A DNA stretch of 64,000 bases from Iodobacter ciconiae (GTDB taxonomy: Bacteria > Pseudomonadota > Gammaproteobacteria > Burkholderiales > Chitinibacteraceae). This document shows, piece after piece, positions 48,017 through 57,651 of this stretch. The stretch covers positions 1,426,001 to 1,490,000 of the forward strand of contig NZ_CP034433.1 of the NCBI RefSeq assembly GCF_003952345.1, written 5' to 3'. The notes beneath the pieces are model-generated. The model saw only the letters and a list, made by a program, of their open reading frames with translations. It did no database searches and was not told the origin of the DNA. The position numbers were made by a program, and so were the translations under genes. Each line of letters starts with the position of its first letter. Within the stretch, counting starts at the first letter, position 1.

Positions 48017-48586
48017 ATGCCTTTTAATTTGCCGATTTTTCTGACTTGGTTGCGCGTGGCGCTGATTCCTATTTTTGTGGGCGTCTTTTATCTGCCCACA
48101 AGTGTCATGCCCGTGATGATGCAGAACATGGTGGGTGGTGCTCTGTTTTTTTTAGCTGCAATTACCGACTGGTTTGATGGCTATCTTGCCCGTCGCTGGA
48201 ATCAAACCTCTAGTTTTGGGGCGTTTCTAGATCCTGTTGCCGATAAACTCATGGTGGCTGCTGCATTGATTTTACTGGTCGAGCTGGCGCGCGCACCTGC
48301 ATGGCTGGCGGTGATTATTATTGGCCGGGAGATTACTATTTCAGCTTTGCGCGAATGGATGGCTCAGCTGGGTAAATCAAAAAACACTGCAGTTGCCTAT
48401 ATCGGTAAATTGAAAACCGCTGCACAAATGATCGCTATTTTATTGCTGCTTTGGTCTGGCCCCTTGCTGCCCGGTATCTCTACGCAATTTGTGGGTGAGC
48501 TGGCGTTGTATGTGGCAGGGATACTGACAATTATTTCGATGTTTTATTATCTTGAGCTGGCTGCAAAGCAATTCAAAGAAGGATAA
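48017..48586 (+). CDS. pgsA: CDP-diacylglycerol-glycerol-3-phosphate 3-phosphatidyltransferase
   Basis: The ATG at 48017 gives 189 residues starting MPFNLPIFLTWLRVALIPIF, the usual PgsA N-terminus; in-frame starts upstream (47963, 47990) are less likely. The CDP-alcohol phosphotransferase motif is intact: DWFDGYLARRWNQ, then FGAFLDPVADK. Five or so membrane helices are visible. It makes phosphatidylglycerophosphate from the CdsA product. It follows uvrC after about 200 bp, the widespread uvrC-pgsA order. Confidence 0.96.
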   Translation: MPFNLPIFLTWLRVALIPIFVGVFYLPTSVMPVMMQNMVGGALFFLAAITDWFDGYLARRWNQTSSFGAFLDPVADKLMVAAALILLVELARAPAWLAVIIIGREITISALREWMAQLGKSKNTAVAYIGKLKTAAQMIAILLLLWSGPLLPGISTQFVGELALYVAGILTIISMFYYLELAAKQFKEG

Positions 48587-48721
48587 AGTTCTTTCCCCTG
48601 ATGCCGCTATGTCTCTGTATATGTTGTGCTGACATCTGGTGTATTGCTTTGCTGGAAATTTTTTCATGAGCACTTGAGGTAGCGTTAGTTTTTTATAAGC
48701 CAGCGTTAAAAGGCGATCGTG

Positions 48722-49726
48722 ATGATTATTGTGATGAAGTACGGCGCAAGTGAAGCGCAAATTGACGCGGTAGTACGTAAAATTCATCAATCCGGTTTAA
48801 AAGAGCACCTTTCCCGGGGTGCAGAGCTGACGATTATTGGCGTAATTGGTGATGAAGAGCGGCTGGATCCTTCTCGTTTTGCTATTTTGCCAGGGGTTGA
48901 TCGGGTTAATCGCGTAGCCAAGCAGTACAAAATTGTTTCTCGCAGCACTCACCCTGATGGCACAACAATTAAAGTGCGCGGCATTGAAATCGGCGGCGAG
49001 CAAGTTCAGATCATTGCCGGACCCTATGCTGCCGAATCAGCGCAACAAATGGATTTAAGTGCTGATTTGTTGGCTGCGGCGTCTTGCCGTCTGATGCGTT
49101 GTGGCGCATTTTATTCCGAACCTGCGCCGCAAAAAGGGCGCGAAGCCTTGGCTTGGCTAAAAGACGCTGCCGCGCGTCATCAATTGCCCGTAGTGGCCGA
49201 GCTGCCTGATGTGCGCATGCTTGATGCTTTTATGGAATACGATATTGAGATGATTCAGATTGGTGAGCGCAATATGCAAAATCTGGATTTATTGAGAGAA
49301 ATAGGGCGGATTAATAAACCGATTATTTTAAAGCGCGGTGTATCGGCAACAATTGTTGAATGGCTAATGGCGGCCGAATCAATTGCGGCTGGTGGCAATC
49401 ACAATATTATTTTTTGTGAGCATGGGATTCGTACTTTTGAAAATGCCTATCGTAATGTACTGGACATTAGTGCAATTGCTGTACTGAAACAGGAAACTCA
49501 TTTGCCCGTAATGGTTGACCCGAGCGATGCCTGTGGTAAGGCATGGATGGTGCCCGCCTTGGCGCAAGCCGCAATTGCCGCCGGTGCAGATGGGGTGCTG
49601 CTTGATGTGCATCCTTGCCCTGCTGAAGCACGTTATGCAGCAGATCAGGCTTTGAGTCTGGCAGCCTTGATGCAATTAATGGCTGGATTAAAGCCCCTGG
49701 TCATGGCATTAGGGCGCTCACTATAG
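48722..49726 (+). CDS. aroF: 3-deoxy-7-phosphoheptulonate synthase (type I beta, AroF/AroQ-like)
   Basis: The protein has 334 residues from the ATG at 48722, just after an in-frame GTG. An N-terminal ferredoxin-like/ACT-like domain of about 70 residues (MIIVMKYGASEAQIDAVVRK) precedes the TIM barrel (IIAGPYAAES, YSEPAPQKGREALAWLK, IGERNMQNLDLL, IILKRGVSATIVEW, MVDPSDACGK). This layout is the Thermotoga-type I-beta DAHP synthase and not the E. coli AroG/F/H type. It commits PEP and erythrose 4-phosphate to the shikimate pathway. With tyrA close downstream, it may form an aromatic amino acid unit. Confidence 0.93.
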   Translation: MIIVMKYGASEAQIDAVVRKIHQSGLKEHLSRGAELTIIGVIGDEERLDPSRFAILPGVDRVNRVAKQYKIVSRSTHPDGTTIKVRGIEIGGEQVQIIAGPYAAESAQQMDLSADLLAAASCRLMRCGAFYSEPAPQKGREALAWLKDAAARHQLPVVAELPDVRMLDAFMEYDIEMIQIGERNMQNLDLLREIGRINKPIILKRGVSATIVEWLMAAESIAAGGNHNIIFCEHGIRTFENAYRNVLDISAIAVLKQETHLPVMVDPSDACGKAWMVPALAQAAIAAGADGVLLDVHPCPAEARYAADQALSLAALMQLMAGLKPLVMALGRSL

Positions 49727-49745
49727 GTTATTAAGAGTCATAAAC

Positions 49746-50399
49746 ATGAAGATGCTTAAAAATACAGCGCTGCTTGCGGCTTTACTTACGTTGTCTATTG
49801 CTGCAGAAGCGCGTTCTTTGCTTGATGGTGATTATATTTTAAGCGAATGGCAGTATGCAGGTGTCATGTCTCGCTCATATAAAAAAGTGCCAACCTTAAC
49901 AATTCGGGGTGATCGCATAAGCGGCTTTGCTGGGTGTAATCGTTATTCAGGGATGATCAGTACCCTGCCTAAACTTAAAGTGGGTCCGCTTGCAACAACG
50001 CGTATGGCCTGTTTGGGGGAAGAGGAGCGGCGTAATGAAACTGCCGTACTGGCTGTGCTTGAAGGTGCAAAGCGTTTTAAATTAGGGCGCCCGGATCGTC
50101 TGGAGCTAAGTAGTACCAGGGGTGAATATCTGATTTTTGTGCGCCAGCCCGGTACGGTTGAACAAGTGCTCTATATTGCCCCGGAAACGAAATCATGTGT
50201 CGGTGTTGGGCCAATGGAATGTATGCAGGTGCGTGAAGCACCTTCCGAGAAATGGTCGCTGTTTTATGATCACATTGAAGGTTTCGATTATGTGGCGGGT
50301 AAAAGCTACAAAATCAAAGTACGGCGTGAAAAAGTGGTTCATCCGCCTGCGGATGCCTCCGCGTTTAAATATGTATTACTCGAAGTTCTGGGTGACTGA
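49746..50399 (+). CDS. META domain plus DUF4377 exported protein
   Basis: This 217-residue protein has a signal peptide (MKMLKNTALLAALLTLSIAAEA). A META/HslJ-like domain (about 25-130) carries SGFAGCNRYSG and ATTRMACLGEEERRNE, the typical N-R-Y and M-A-C patterns. A second domain (about 135-217: VLYIAPETKSCVGVGPMECM, then SWSLFYDHIEGF-like, YKIKVR) matches DUF4377. META proteins are linked to heat-shock or novobiocin tolerance (HslJ). The function of the fusion is not established. Its stop shares one base with the tyrA start, an unexpected coupling. Confidence 0.85.
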   Translation: MKMLKNTALLAALLTLSIAAEARSLLDGDYILSEWQYAGVMSRSYKKVPTLTIRGDRISGFAGCNRYSGMISTLPKLKVGPLATTRMACLGEEERRNETAVLAVLEGAKRFKLGRPDRLELSSTRGEYLIFVRQPGTVEQVLYIAPETKSCVGVGPMECMQVREAPSEKWSLFYDHIEGFDYVAGKSYKIKVRREKVVHPPADASAFKYVLLEVLGD

Positions 50400-51274
50400 T
50401 GCGCAAGCTTAAAAAGCTGGTTTTGCTTGGAACGGGTCTGATTGGAGGCTCGTTTTCTTTGGCGCTAAAGCGGGCAAAGTGTGTCGAGCATGTTGTGGGC
50501 GTAGGTCGTAATCCGGATAACCTGGCGCGGGCGCTTGAGCTTAAAGTAATTGATGAAGCCAGTAGTGATGCGGCTTTGGCGGTGGCGGATGCTGATTTGG
50601 TTTTGCTTAGTGCCCCTGTCGGCCAGATGGCGGTGCTTTTGCAGCAGATTGCGGCATATCTGCCTGATGATTGCATTGTGAGTGATGCAGGCTCTACCAA
50701 GCAGGATGTCTGTGCGCTTTACCGGCAGCATCTGCCTCATCATTTGCATCGTTGCGTACCTGGCCACCCGATTGCCGGCTCCGAATTGTCAGGCGCAGCC
50801 GCTGCGCAATATGGTTTGTATGAAGGGCGGCGGGTAGTATTGACGCCACTTGCCGAAAGTGCGCCAGATGCAATCGAGTTATTAAAATCTTTATGGCATG
50901 CCTGTGGGGCACAGGTGTTTGAAATGAGTGCCGCAGAGCACGATGGCATTTTTTCTGCAGTGAGCCATGTTCCGCATTTATTGGCATTTAGTTATATGAA
51001 TGCGGTACTTGATCGGCATGATGCTGCGCTTTGCTTTGATTTTGCCGCTACGGGCTTTCGGGATTTTACCCGTATCGCTGCATCTCACCCTGAAATGTGG
51101 CGGGATATTACATTAGCCAATAAGAAAGCCATTTTACTGGATTTAAAAGCCAATATGGCACAATTATCGGCATTAATAGAGTGTATTGAAAGTCATGATA
51201 CTTTAGGCTTGGACGAGAAAATTGTTCGTGCCAGCTCGGCGCGTAATCAATGGGGGCATCGGTCCGGATCGTGA
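50399..51274 (+). CDS. tyrA: Prephenate dehydrogenase
   Basis: This 291-residue, single-domain TyrA has no chorismate mutase fusion. The NAD-binding motif LLGTGLIGGSFSLALK is at the N-terminus, and DAGSTKQDV, HPIAGSELSG and AVSHVPHLLAFSYMN are family blocks. It converts prephenate to 4-hydroxyphenylpyruvate for tyrosine. Its ATG overlaps the previous stop (TGATG). Confidence 0.95.
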   Translation: MRKLKKLVLLGTGLIGGSFSLALKRAKCVEHVVGVGRNPDNLARALELKVIDEASSDAALAVADADLVLLSAPVGQMAVLLQQIAAYLPDDCIVSDAGSTKQDVCALYRQHLPHHLHRCVPGHPIAGSELSGAAAAQYGLYEGRRVVLTPLAESAPDAIELLKSLWHACGAQVFEMSAAEHDGIFSAVSHVPHLLAFSYMNAVLDRHDAALCFDFAATGFRDFTRIAASHPEMWRDITLANKKAILLDLKANMAQLSALIECIESHDTLGLDEKIVRASSARNQWGHRSGS

Positions 51275-51344
51275 TCGGGCTAGGCTTGAATGGGCGTTTT
51301 GATGGGGCGCCGGCTTTTACGTAAATTAACTAAAGGAAATGAAA

Positions 51345-52331
51345 ATGAATTATAAGGCTAGTGAAACGCGTTATCAGGCTATGCCTTATCGCCGGGTGGG
51401 GCGCAGTGGTTTAAAGCTCCCTGCCATTTCCTTGGGGTTGTGGCATAACTTTGGTGAAAATCGCGCCTACGAAGCCAGTCGCAATATGGTTTTATCTGCT
51501 TTTGACGCAGGCATTACACATTTTGATCTGGCCAATAATTACGGCCCGCCACCCGGTGCGGCTGAATCTACGTTTGGCCGTGTTTTGGCTAAAGATCTCA
51601 AGCCTTATCGCGATGAGATGATTATTTCGAGTAAAGCAGGCTGGGAAATGTGGCCTGGCCCTTATGGCGAATGGGGAAGTCGTAAATATCTGATGGCCAG
51701 CCTCGATCAGAGTCTGCAGCGTATGGGGCTGGATTATGTGGATATTTTCTACTCGCATCGCCCTGATCCAGATACCCCGCTTGAAGAGACTATGTCGGCA
51801 CTGGATGCGATGGTCCGCCAGGGCAAAGCACTGTACGTGGGGATTTCATCATACTCTGCCGAGCAAACGCGAGAAGCGAGCCATATTTTAAAGGCGCTGG
51901 GTACGCCTTGCCTGATTCACCAGCCGTCCTATTCGATGTTTGATCGCTGGATTGAAGATGGTCTGTGCGATGTGCTGAGCGAGGAAGGGATTGGCTCGAT
52001 TGCCTTTTGCCCGCTGGCACAAGGGTTGCTGACCTCGCGCTATCTGAATGGCATTCCTGCTGATTCGCGTGCTGCAGCATCTGATAATCCCTTTTTAACA
52101 ACGGATAAGGTAGAGCTGCGTATTGCCCAGGTTAAGGCGCTCAATCAGATTGCTCAATCACGCGGGCAAACACTGGCTCAGATGGCTTTGGCATGGGCGC
52201 TGCTCAAGGTGACATCGGTGATTATCGGTGCAAGCCAGGTTACACAAATCCAGGAGAATATTTTAGCCGTACAAAATCTGGCTTTTGATGAGGCCGAGTT
52301 GCAAGCGATTGAATTAATTTTAAAAGCGTAG
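51345..52331 (+). CDS. Aldo/keto reductase, YghZ/GPR type
   Basis: An ATG at 51339 is only one base from the AAAGGA Shine-Dalgarno; the next in-frame ATG at 51345 has ideal spacing and is chosen (328 residues). The catalytic tetrad residues fit: D in THFDLANNYG, the following Y, K in IISSKAGWEMWPG, H in FYSHRPDPDTPLEETM. Typical blocks are KALYVGISSY and CPLAQGLLTSRYL. It resembles E. coli YghZ, an L-glyceraldehyde 3-phosphate reductase that detoxifies methylglyoxal-related aldehydes, and plant potassium channel beta subunits. Confidence 0.93.
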   Translation: MNYKASETRYQAMPYRRVGRSGLKLPAISLGLWHNFGENRAYEASRNMVLSAFDAGITHFDLANNYGPPPGAAESTFGRVLAKDLKPYRDEMIISSKAGWEMWPGPYGEWGSRKYLMASLDQSLQRMGLDYVDIFYSHRPDPDTPLEETMSALDAMVRQGKALYVGISSYSAEQTREASHILKALGTPCLIHQPSYSMFDRWIEDGLCDVLSEEGIGSIAFCPLAQGLLTSRYLNGIPADSRAAASDNPFLTTDKVELRIAQVKALNQIAQSRGQTLAQMALAWALLKVTSVIIGASQVTQIQENILAVQNLAFDEAELQAIELILKA

Positions 52332-52363
52332 TTGGCGGTGTTTGGGTCGTCAAAAGGGAAAAT

Positions 52364-53023
52364 ATGTCGGGTGTTGCTATTTTGGCTATTGATGGGCCAT
52401 CTGCTTCGGGTAAGGGCTCGGTAGCACAGCGTGTTGCCGAGGTGCTGGGTTTTGCTTATCTGGATTCTGGTGCTTTGTATCGACTGACTGCTTTGGCGGC
52501 TCAGCAGGCAGGTGTGGATTGGTGTAACGAGCCGGCTGTGGCACGGATCGCTCAATCCTTGGATGTGTGTTTTGATAATGGCCGGATTTTACTGGCGGGA
52601 CAGGATGTCAGTGCCTTGATTCGCAGCGAATCGATCGGAGCAGGGGCTTCACAAGTTGCAGCTTTTAGCGCGGTGAGGCGGGCTTTGTTGGCGCGGCAGC
52701 GCGCATTTTCTCTGGGGCCGGGCCTGGTGGCTGATGGCAGGGATATGGGGTCGGTGGTTTTTCCGCAGGCACAGCTTAAAATTTTTCTTACAGCTACGGC
52801 AGAAGTTCGGGCTAAGCGCCGTTATCAGCAATTGATTGACAGGGGTGAGCTTGCCGATTTATTGGCAATTATGCGGGATTTGCAATCCAGAGATGAGCGT
52901 GATGCTGCAAGGGCGGAGGCACCGTTGCGGCAGTGGCATGATGCATTGTTGCTGGATACTTCGGAGTTGAGTCTGGATCAGGTGGTTGAGTGCGTTTTAT
53001 CCTGGTGGAAAACACGTACATAA
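52364..53023 (+). CDS. cmk: Cytidylate kinase
   Basis: This 219-residue P-loop kinase phosphorylates CMP and dCMP. The P-loop is IDGPSASGKGSVAQ (about residues 8-21), followed by LDSGALYRL. DISALIR-like DVSALIRSE, ASQVAAF, RQRAF, GLVADGRDMGSVVFP and the lid RRYQQLI are conserved. It lies upstream of rpsA as in most proteobacteria. GGGAAA precedes the ATG. Confidence 0.96.
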   Translation: MSGVAILAIDGPSASGKGSVAQRVAEVLGFAYLDSGALYRLTALAAQQAGVDWCNEPAVARIAQSLDVCFDNGRILLAGQDVSALIRSESIGAGASQVAAFSAVRRALLARQRAFSLGPGLVADGRDMGSVVFPQAQLKIFLTATAEVRAKRRYQQLIDRGELADLLAIMRDLQSRDERDAARAEAPLRQWHDALLLDTSELSLDQVVECVLSWWKTRT

Positions 53024-53077
53024 TCACTTAAAATGTGGTTTTTCTTGTTATAAGTCACACCTTCTGCCTCCAAGTAC

Positions 53078-53106
53078 TTGAACTATAACAGAGAATTCTT
53101 TAGAAT
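53078..53106 (+). promoter_or_regulatory. Sigma-70 promoter of rpsA
   Basis: A -35 box TTGAAC (53078-53083) and a -10 box TAGAAT (53101-53106) are separated by an exact 17-bp spacer. They lie about 145 bp before the rpsA ATG, giving a long leader that may allow S1 autoregulation. Confidence 0.7.
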
Positions 53107-53251
53107 CACCCCTCTAGGCTATGGCCTTGGTTTGTTGCCTTTTGCCCTTATGGGGCGTTTGCCGTGTTAGCAGGGCGCAAAGCCTTGCAGCATTTGTTTA
53201 ACTAACTTATTTCTGGCATTCCGCCAGAAATGCTTGGAAATTTCCATTTAT

Positions 53252-54955
53252 ATGACTACTGCTACTCTGTCCGGCTCCATGGAAAGCTTTGCCGCTCTGT
53301 TCGAAGAAAGCCTAACGCGTCAGGAAATGCGCGCTGGTGAAGTGATCACTGCTGAAGTGGTTGCTATCGACCATAACTTCGTGACTGTGAATGCCGGCCT
53401 GAAGTCCGAGTCGCTCATCCCGCTCGAAGAATTCAAAAACGATAACGGTGACCTTGATGTTAAGGTTGGTGATTTCGTTCCTGTTGCGATCGATAGCCTT
53501 GAAAACGGCTACGGCGAAACCAAACTCTCCCGCGAAAAAGCGAAACGCTTGGCCGCATGGATCGAGCTTGAAGACTGCCTCGAAAAAGCCATGGTTATGA
53601 CCGGTGTTATTTCCGGTAAGGTTAAGGGCGGTCTGACTGTTATGGTTAACGGTCTGCGCGCATTCTTGCCAGGTTCTTTGGTTGATATTCGTCCGGTTAA
53701 AGACACCACCCCATTCGAAGGCAAGCAAATCGAGTTCAAGGTGATCAAGCTTGATCGCAAGCGTAACAACGTTGTTGTTTCACGCCGTGCCGTGCTGGAA
53801 GAATCCTTGGGTGAAGAGCGTCAGAAGCTCCTTGAAACACTCAAGGAAGGCGCAATCATCAAGGGTATCGTTAAAAACATTACAGATTACGGCGCGTTCG
53901 TTGATCTGGGTGGTATTGACGGCCTGCTGCACATCACTGACTTGGCTTGGCGTCGTGTGAAGCACCCATCCGAAGTTCTGGCTGTTGGCGATGAAGTTGA
54001 AGCCAAGGTTCTGAAGTTCGATCAAGATAAAAACCGTGTATCTCTGGGTCTGAAGCAATTGGGTGAAGATCCTTGGGTTGGTTTGTCACGTCGTTACCCA
54101 TCGGGTACACGTATGTTCGGTAAGGTTACCAACCTTACAGACTACGGCGCATTCGTTGAAATCGAACAAGGCATCGAAGGTCTGGTTCACGTTTCAGAAA
54201 TGGATTGGACTAACAAAAACGTTCATCCATCCAAGGTTGTTCAGCTTGGCGATGAAGTAGAAGTGATGATTCTGGATATCGACGAAGAAAAACGTCGTAT
54301 CTCACTGGGTATGAAACAGTGCATGGCTAACCCATGGGATGATTTTGCAGAAAACTTCAAGAAGGGTGACAAGATCAAGGGCGCTATCAAGTCTATTACT
54401 GACTTCGGTGTGTTTGTTGGTCTGGCAGGCGGTATCGACGGTCTGGTTCACTTGTCTGATCTGTCTTGGAATGTGGCCGGCGAAGAAGCCGTTCGCAACT
54501 ACAAGAAAGGCGACGAAGTTGAAGCGATGGTTCTGTCTATTGACACTGAAAAAGAGCGCATCAGCCTCGGTATCAAGCAAATGGAAGGTGATCCTTTCAA
54601 CAACTACGTTTCTACTTTCGATAAAGGCTCCCTTGTTAAGGGTGCTGTAAAATCTTTGGATGCTAAGGGCGCGATCATTGCTCTGTCTGAAGAAATTGAA
54701 GGTTACCTGCGCTCTACAGAAGTTTCACGCGATCGCGTTGAAGACATCCGTACTGTGCTGAAAGAAGGCGACGAAGTTGAAGCCATGATCATTAACGTTG
54801 ATCGTAAGAATCGTTCGATCAACCTTTCGATCAAAGCGAAAGATTCTGCTGACGAAACAGAAGTAATGAGCAAGCTGTCTACAGAAAGCACAGGTACTGC
54901 GGGTACAACTAGTCTTGGCGCGCTGTTGAAAGCCAAGATGTCCGGCGCCGAGTAG
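53252..54955 (+). CDS. rpsA: 30S ribosomal protein S1
   Basis: The ATG at 53252 gives 567 residues starting [20 protein letters not shown]; an in-frame TTG at 53234 is rejected. Six S1 RNA-binding domains are present. Cores such as [40 protein letters not shown] and [20 protein letters not shown] lie in domains 3 to 5. S1 delivers mRNA to the ribosome. The codon usage is that of a highly expressed gene. The sequence closely resembles Neisseria S1, one basis for the taxonomic call. ihfB follows, as expected. Confidence 0.98.
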   Translation: MTTATLSGSMESFAALFEESLTRQEMRAGEVITAEVVAIDHNFVTVNAGLKSESLIPLEEFKNDNGDLDVKVGDFVPVAIDSLENGYGETKLSREKAKRLAAWIELEDCLEKAMVMTGVISGKVKGGLTVMVNGLRAFLPGSLVDIRPVKDTTPFEGKQIEFKVIKLDRKRNNVVVSRRAVLEESLGEERQKLLETLKEGAIIKGIVKNITDYGAFVDLGGIDGLLHITDLAWRRVKHPSEVLAVGDEVEAKVLKFDQDKNRVSLGLKQLGEDPWVGLSRRYPSGTRMFGKVTNLTDYGAFVEIEQGIEGLVHVSEMDWTNKNVHPSKVVQLGDEVEVMILDIDEEKRRISLGMKQCMANPWDDFAENFKKGDKIKGAIKSITDFGVFVGLAGGIDGLVHLSDLSWNVAGEEAVRNYKKGDEVEAMVLSIDTEKERISLGIKQMEGDPFNNYVSTFDKGSLVKGAVKSLDAKGAIIALSEEIEGYLRSTEVSRDRVEDIRTVLKEGDEVEAMIINVDRKNRSINLSIKAKDSADETEVMSKLSTESTGTAGTTSLGALLKAKMSGAE

Positions 54956-54971
54956 TATGGATCAAGGTGGG

Positions 54972-55256
54972 ATGACCAAGTCCGAGCTTATTGCAAAGCT
55001 CGCCCAGCGTTATCCGCAGCTGGTTGCGAAAGATGCAGAGCTGGCTGTGAAAACCATCTTGGATGCAATGGCTAAGAGCTTGTCTCAAGGCCAGCGCATC
55101 GAGATTCGTGGCTTTGGCAGTTTTGATCTGAATTACCGCCCGCCACGAGTGGGACGCAATCCGAAATCAGGCGCGAAAGTGTCAGTTCCGGAAAAATTTG
55201 TTCCTCACTTTAAAGCGGGCAAAGAGCTGAGAGAAAGGGTTGATGCCCTGATTTGA
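54972..55256 (+). CDS. ihfB: Integration host factor subunit beta
   Basis: The start at ATG 54972 ([16 protein letters not shown], 94 residues) is chosen over the ATG at 54957; it has AAGG upstream and the exact IhfB N-terminus. The DNA-bending arm [20 protein letters not shown] contains the intercalating Pro. With IhfA it bends DNA by about 160 degrees at IHF sites. A terminator follows. Confidence 0.96.
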   Translation: MTKSELIAKLAQRYPQLVAKDAELAVKTILDAMAKSLSQGQRIEIRGFGSFDLNYRPPRVGRNPKSGAKVSVPEKFVPHFKAGKELRERVDALI

Positions 55257-55265
55257 TATTCTGCT

Positions 55266-55297
55266 TCAAGGCGACACCTCAGGGTGTCGCCTTTTTG
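55266..55297 (+). terminator. Rho-independent terminator after ihfB
   Basis: AAGGCGACACC pairs with GGTGTCGCCTT around a TCA loop and is followed by a T run. It ends the cmk-rpsA-ihfB transcript. Confidence 0.88.
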
Positions 55298-55410
55298 CAT
55301 AAAAGCGTTCTGTTTCTTTATTCTTACTTAATACCAGGTCATTCCTAATCGTGTAGATCGTGTTTAATCGGTTACAATGGGAGCTAGCTTATATTCTATG
55401 GTTTAGACCA

Positions 55411-55713
55411 ATGCGCTATTTGTTCTGGTTTATTAAATTTTTTCTATTTGTCATTATGTTTGGTTTTGCCATGCACAATGCCGAACCTGTCACGCTTAAA
55501 TTCTTTTTGGGCTATTTCTGGCAAGCACCACTGGCCTTACTATTGTTGGTATTCTTCGTGATTGGCGCTGTTTTTGGTTTGTTGGCTGCCTTTTCCAAGA
55601 TTATTCGTTTGCGCCGTGAAATCGTCGGGCTAAAAAAAGAATTACGTGCCCGGCAAACTGTAACAGACTTCCCGCCAGATCTTCTTGTTGAACAACCTCG
55701 TGATGCGTTGTAA
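55411..55713 (+). CDS. lapA: Lipopolysaccharide assembly protein LapA domain protein
   Basis: The ATG at 55411 gives 100 residues (MRYLFWFIKFFLFVIMFGFA); a GTG start at 55360 would add 17. Two membrane helices (about 5-25 and 40-65) flank the short HNAEPVTLKFFLGY loop, which is the LapA/DUF1049 signature. A basic cytoplasmic coil (IIRLRREIVGLKKELRAR) follows. LapA works with LapB in controlling LpxC turnover and LPS assembly. lapB follows after eight bases. Confidence 0.9.
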   Translation: MRYLFWFIKFFLFVIMFGFAMHNAEPVTLKFFLGYFWQAPLALLLLVFFVIGAVFGLLAAFSKIIRLRREIVGLKKELRARQTVTDFPPDLLVEQPRDAL

Positions 55714-55721
55714 ATTTTCTT

Positions 55722-56879
55722 ATGCTTGAAATTGAATATTGGTGGCTTATTGCCCTGCCGGTTTTTTTTGCCCTGGGCTGGTTAGCTGCACGCGTAGATA
55801 TTAAACATGTCCTATCCGAAACACGCTCCTTGCCTGTTGCGTATTTTAAAGGCCTCAATTACTTATTGAATGGTGAAACTAACCAGGCTGTTGATGTCTA
55901 TGTGGATATTGCTCGCCATCATGCAGAAACAATTGAATTGCAATTTACCCTGGGGCATTTATTTCGCCGCCGTGGAGAATTAGAGCGCGCTATTCGTATG
56001 CATCAAAAATTATTGGTTCGCCGTGAATTAACAATTACACAAAAACAGACTGCACAGTTTGAGCTTGCACTTGATTTTATGCAGGCAGGTTTGTTTGATC
56101 GCGCGGAAAGCCTGTTAACCGAGCTGGCTGATACTGATTACGCACGTCAGGCACGAATTGAATTGCTTGGTGTCTACCAGCAGGAAAAAGCATGGGCCAA
56201 GGCTATTGAAACGGCACAGCAATTGAGGGATGAGCGCCATACCTATCAGCATGAAATTGCCCAGTTTTATTGTGAGCTTGCCTCGCAGGGCGCTTTACGT
56301 TCCGAGCCTGCTGCAGCAAGGGGTTACTTGCAAAAAGCGGTTGCTGAGCATCGTAAATGCGCGCGGGCAAATATGATTCTTGCTGATCTGGAGATAAATG
56401 CAGGCAATATTGATGCTGCAATTGAAGCCTGGTTAAAAATTGAATCGCAGGAGCCTTTATATATTGCACTTGCTGCAAGAGGTTTATTGGCAGCTTACGA
56501 TGCTCAGGGGCGTGCAGAGGATGGGACAAAGCTGCTGCTTGGCTTGTTGCGTCAGTATCCGGAATTAGATGTGCTGGATCTGGCTTATGAGCGTTTGTTA
56601 ACGGAACAGGGCTTGCTGGCTACGCATGAGTTTGTTCGCGAGCGGCTAAAAGCTCATCCAACCATGCCCAGTTTGCGGAAGGCGCTGGAGGCTCATCTTT
56701 TAGTTGCACCTGATGATCAGAAAGTAGAGCTGGAAGTCATTGTGAAGCTGCTTCACGATGCAACACGAGAACAAACGATGTACCGCTGTACACATTGTGG
56801 TTTTAAAGCAAAACAATACTTTTGGCATTGCCCTGCGTGTGCAGAATGGGAAACTTTCCCACCGGTCCGTGGCACGTAA
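55722..56879 (+). CDS. lapB: Lipopolysaccharide assembly protein LapB (YciM)
   Basis: This 385-residue protein is anchored by an N-terminal helix (about 5-22, YWWLIALPVFFALGWLAARV). A series of TPR repeats follows (about 45-350, e.g. ALDFMQAGLFDRAESLLTEL). A C-terminal rubredoxin-like knuckle, YRCTHCGFKAKQYFWHCPAC, supplies two CxxC pairs for metal. In E. coli LapB recruits FtsH to degrade LpxC and so limits LPS synthesis. This fits the lipid A genes in the window. Confidence 0.95.
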   Translation: MLEIEYWWLIALPVFFALGWLAARVDIKHVLSETRSLPVAYFKGLNYLLNGETNQAVDVYVDIARHHAETIELQFTLGHLFRRRGELERAIRMHQKLLVRRELTITQKQTAQFELALDFMQAGLFDRAESLLTELADTDYARQARIELLGVYQQEKAWAKAIETAQQLRDERHTYQHEIAQFYCELASQGALRSEPAAARGYLQKAVAEHRKCARANMILADLEINAGNIDAAIEAWLKIESQEPLYIALAARGLLAAYDAQGRAEDGTKLLLGLLRQYPELDVLDLAYERLLTEQGLLATHEFVRERLKAHPTMPSLRKALEAHLLVAPDDQKVELEVIVKLLHDATREQTMYRCTHCGFKAKQYFWHCPACAEWETFPPVRGT

Positions 56880-56955
56880 AGGATAGCTTGATCGATTGTG
56901 CTGCGTGCGTATTGAATTGTAAAAACCTAAAAGAATGATAAATACAGGATTTTGT

Positions 56956-57651
56956 ATGTCTTCCTTACCCAAAGTAATCGTCGCTCTTGACTACTCTAAT
57001 GCTGCCGAAGCTTTAGCGTTTGCTGATCGCGTTAACCCGGCGCTTTGTCGTCTAAAGGTGGGTAAAGAATTATTCACCCGCTGCGGGCCTTTATTGATCG
57101 AGCAGCTGGTTGTCCGTGGTTTTGACGTTTTTCTGGATCTGAAATTTCACGATATACCGAATACGGTCGCGCAAGCGTGTAAAGCAGCCGCAGAGCTGGG
57201 TGTCTGGATGGTAAATGTCCATGCCAGTGGTGGGCGGCGCATGATGGAAACGACTCGCAATGCTTTAGAAGCACTGCCTCAGCGGCCCTTGCTGATTGCT
57301 GTTACGGTGCTAACCAGTCTGAATACAGAAGATTTGGCTGAGCTCAGGCAGCCAGATCCAGCCAGCCAGGTTGAGTTGTTAGCCCGGTTAACTCATGGTT
57401 GTGGCTTAGATGGTGTGGTTTGTTCCGCCCATGAGGCCGCTTTGGTGCGATCTTTCACTCATCCGGCATTCACGTTGGTCACCCCGGGTATTCGCCCGGC
57501 TAATAGCGCTGCCAATGATCAGTCCCGCATTATGACGCCCAGGGCTGCAATTGAGGCGGGCTCTGATTATCTGGTAATTGGTCGCCCCATTACTCAAAGT
57601 GATGATCCTGCTGCCTCGCTACTTGAGATCAATGCCAGTTTGGCGGGGTAA
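56956..57651 (+). CDS. pyrF: Orotidine 5'-phosphate decarboxylase
   Basis: The ATG at 56956 ([21 protein letters not shown] upstream) gives 231 residues; an in-frame ATG at 56935 is less likely. The catalytic segment [13 protein letters not shown] holds the Lys-Asp pair, with VTPGIRP and [12 protein letters not shown] at the end of the barrel. It makes UMP, the substrate of PyrH (22851). The TAA stop directly abuts the next ATG. Confidence 0.96.
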   Translation: MSSLPKVIVALDYSNAAEALAFADRVNPALCRLKVGKELFTRCGPLLIEQLVVRGFDVFLDLKFHDIPNTVAQACKAAAELGVWMVNVHASGGRRMMETTRNALEALPQRPLLIAVTVLTSLNTEDLAELRQPDPASQVELLARLTHGCGLDGVVCSAHEAALVRSFTHPAFTLVTPGIRPANSAANDQSRIMTPRAAIEAGSDYLVIGRPITQSDDPAASLLEINASLAG

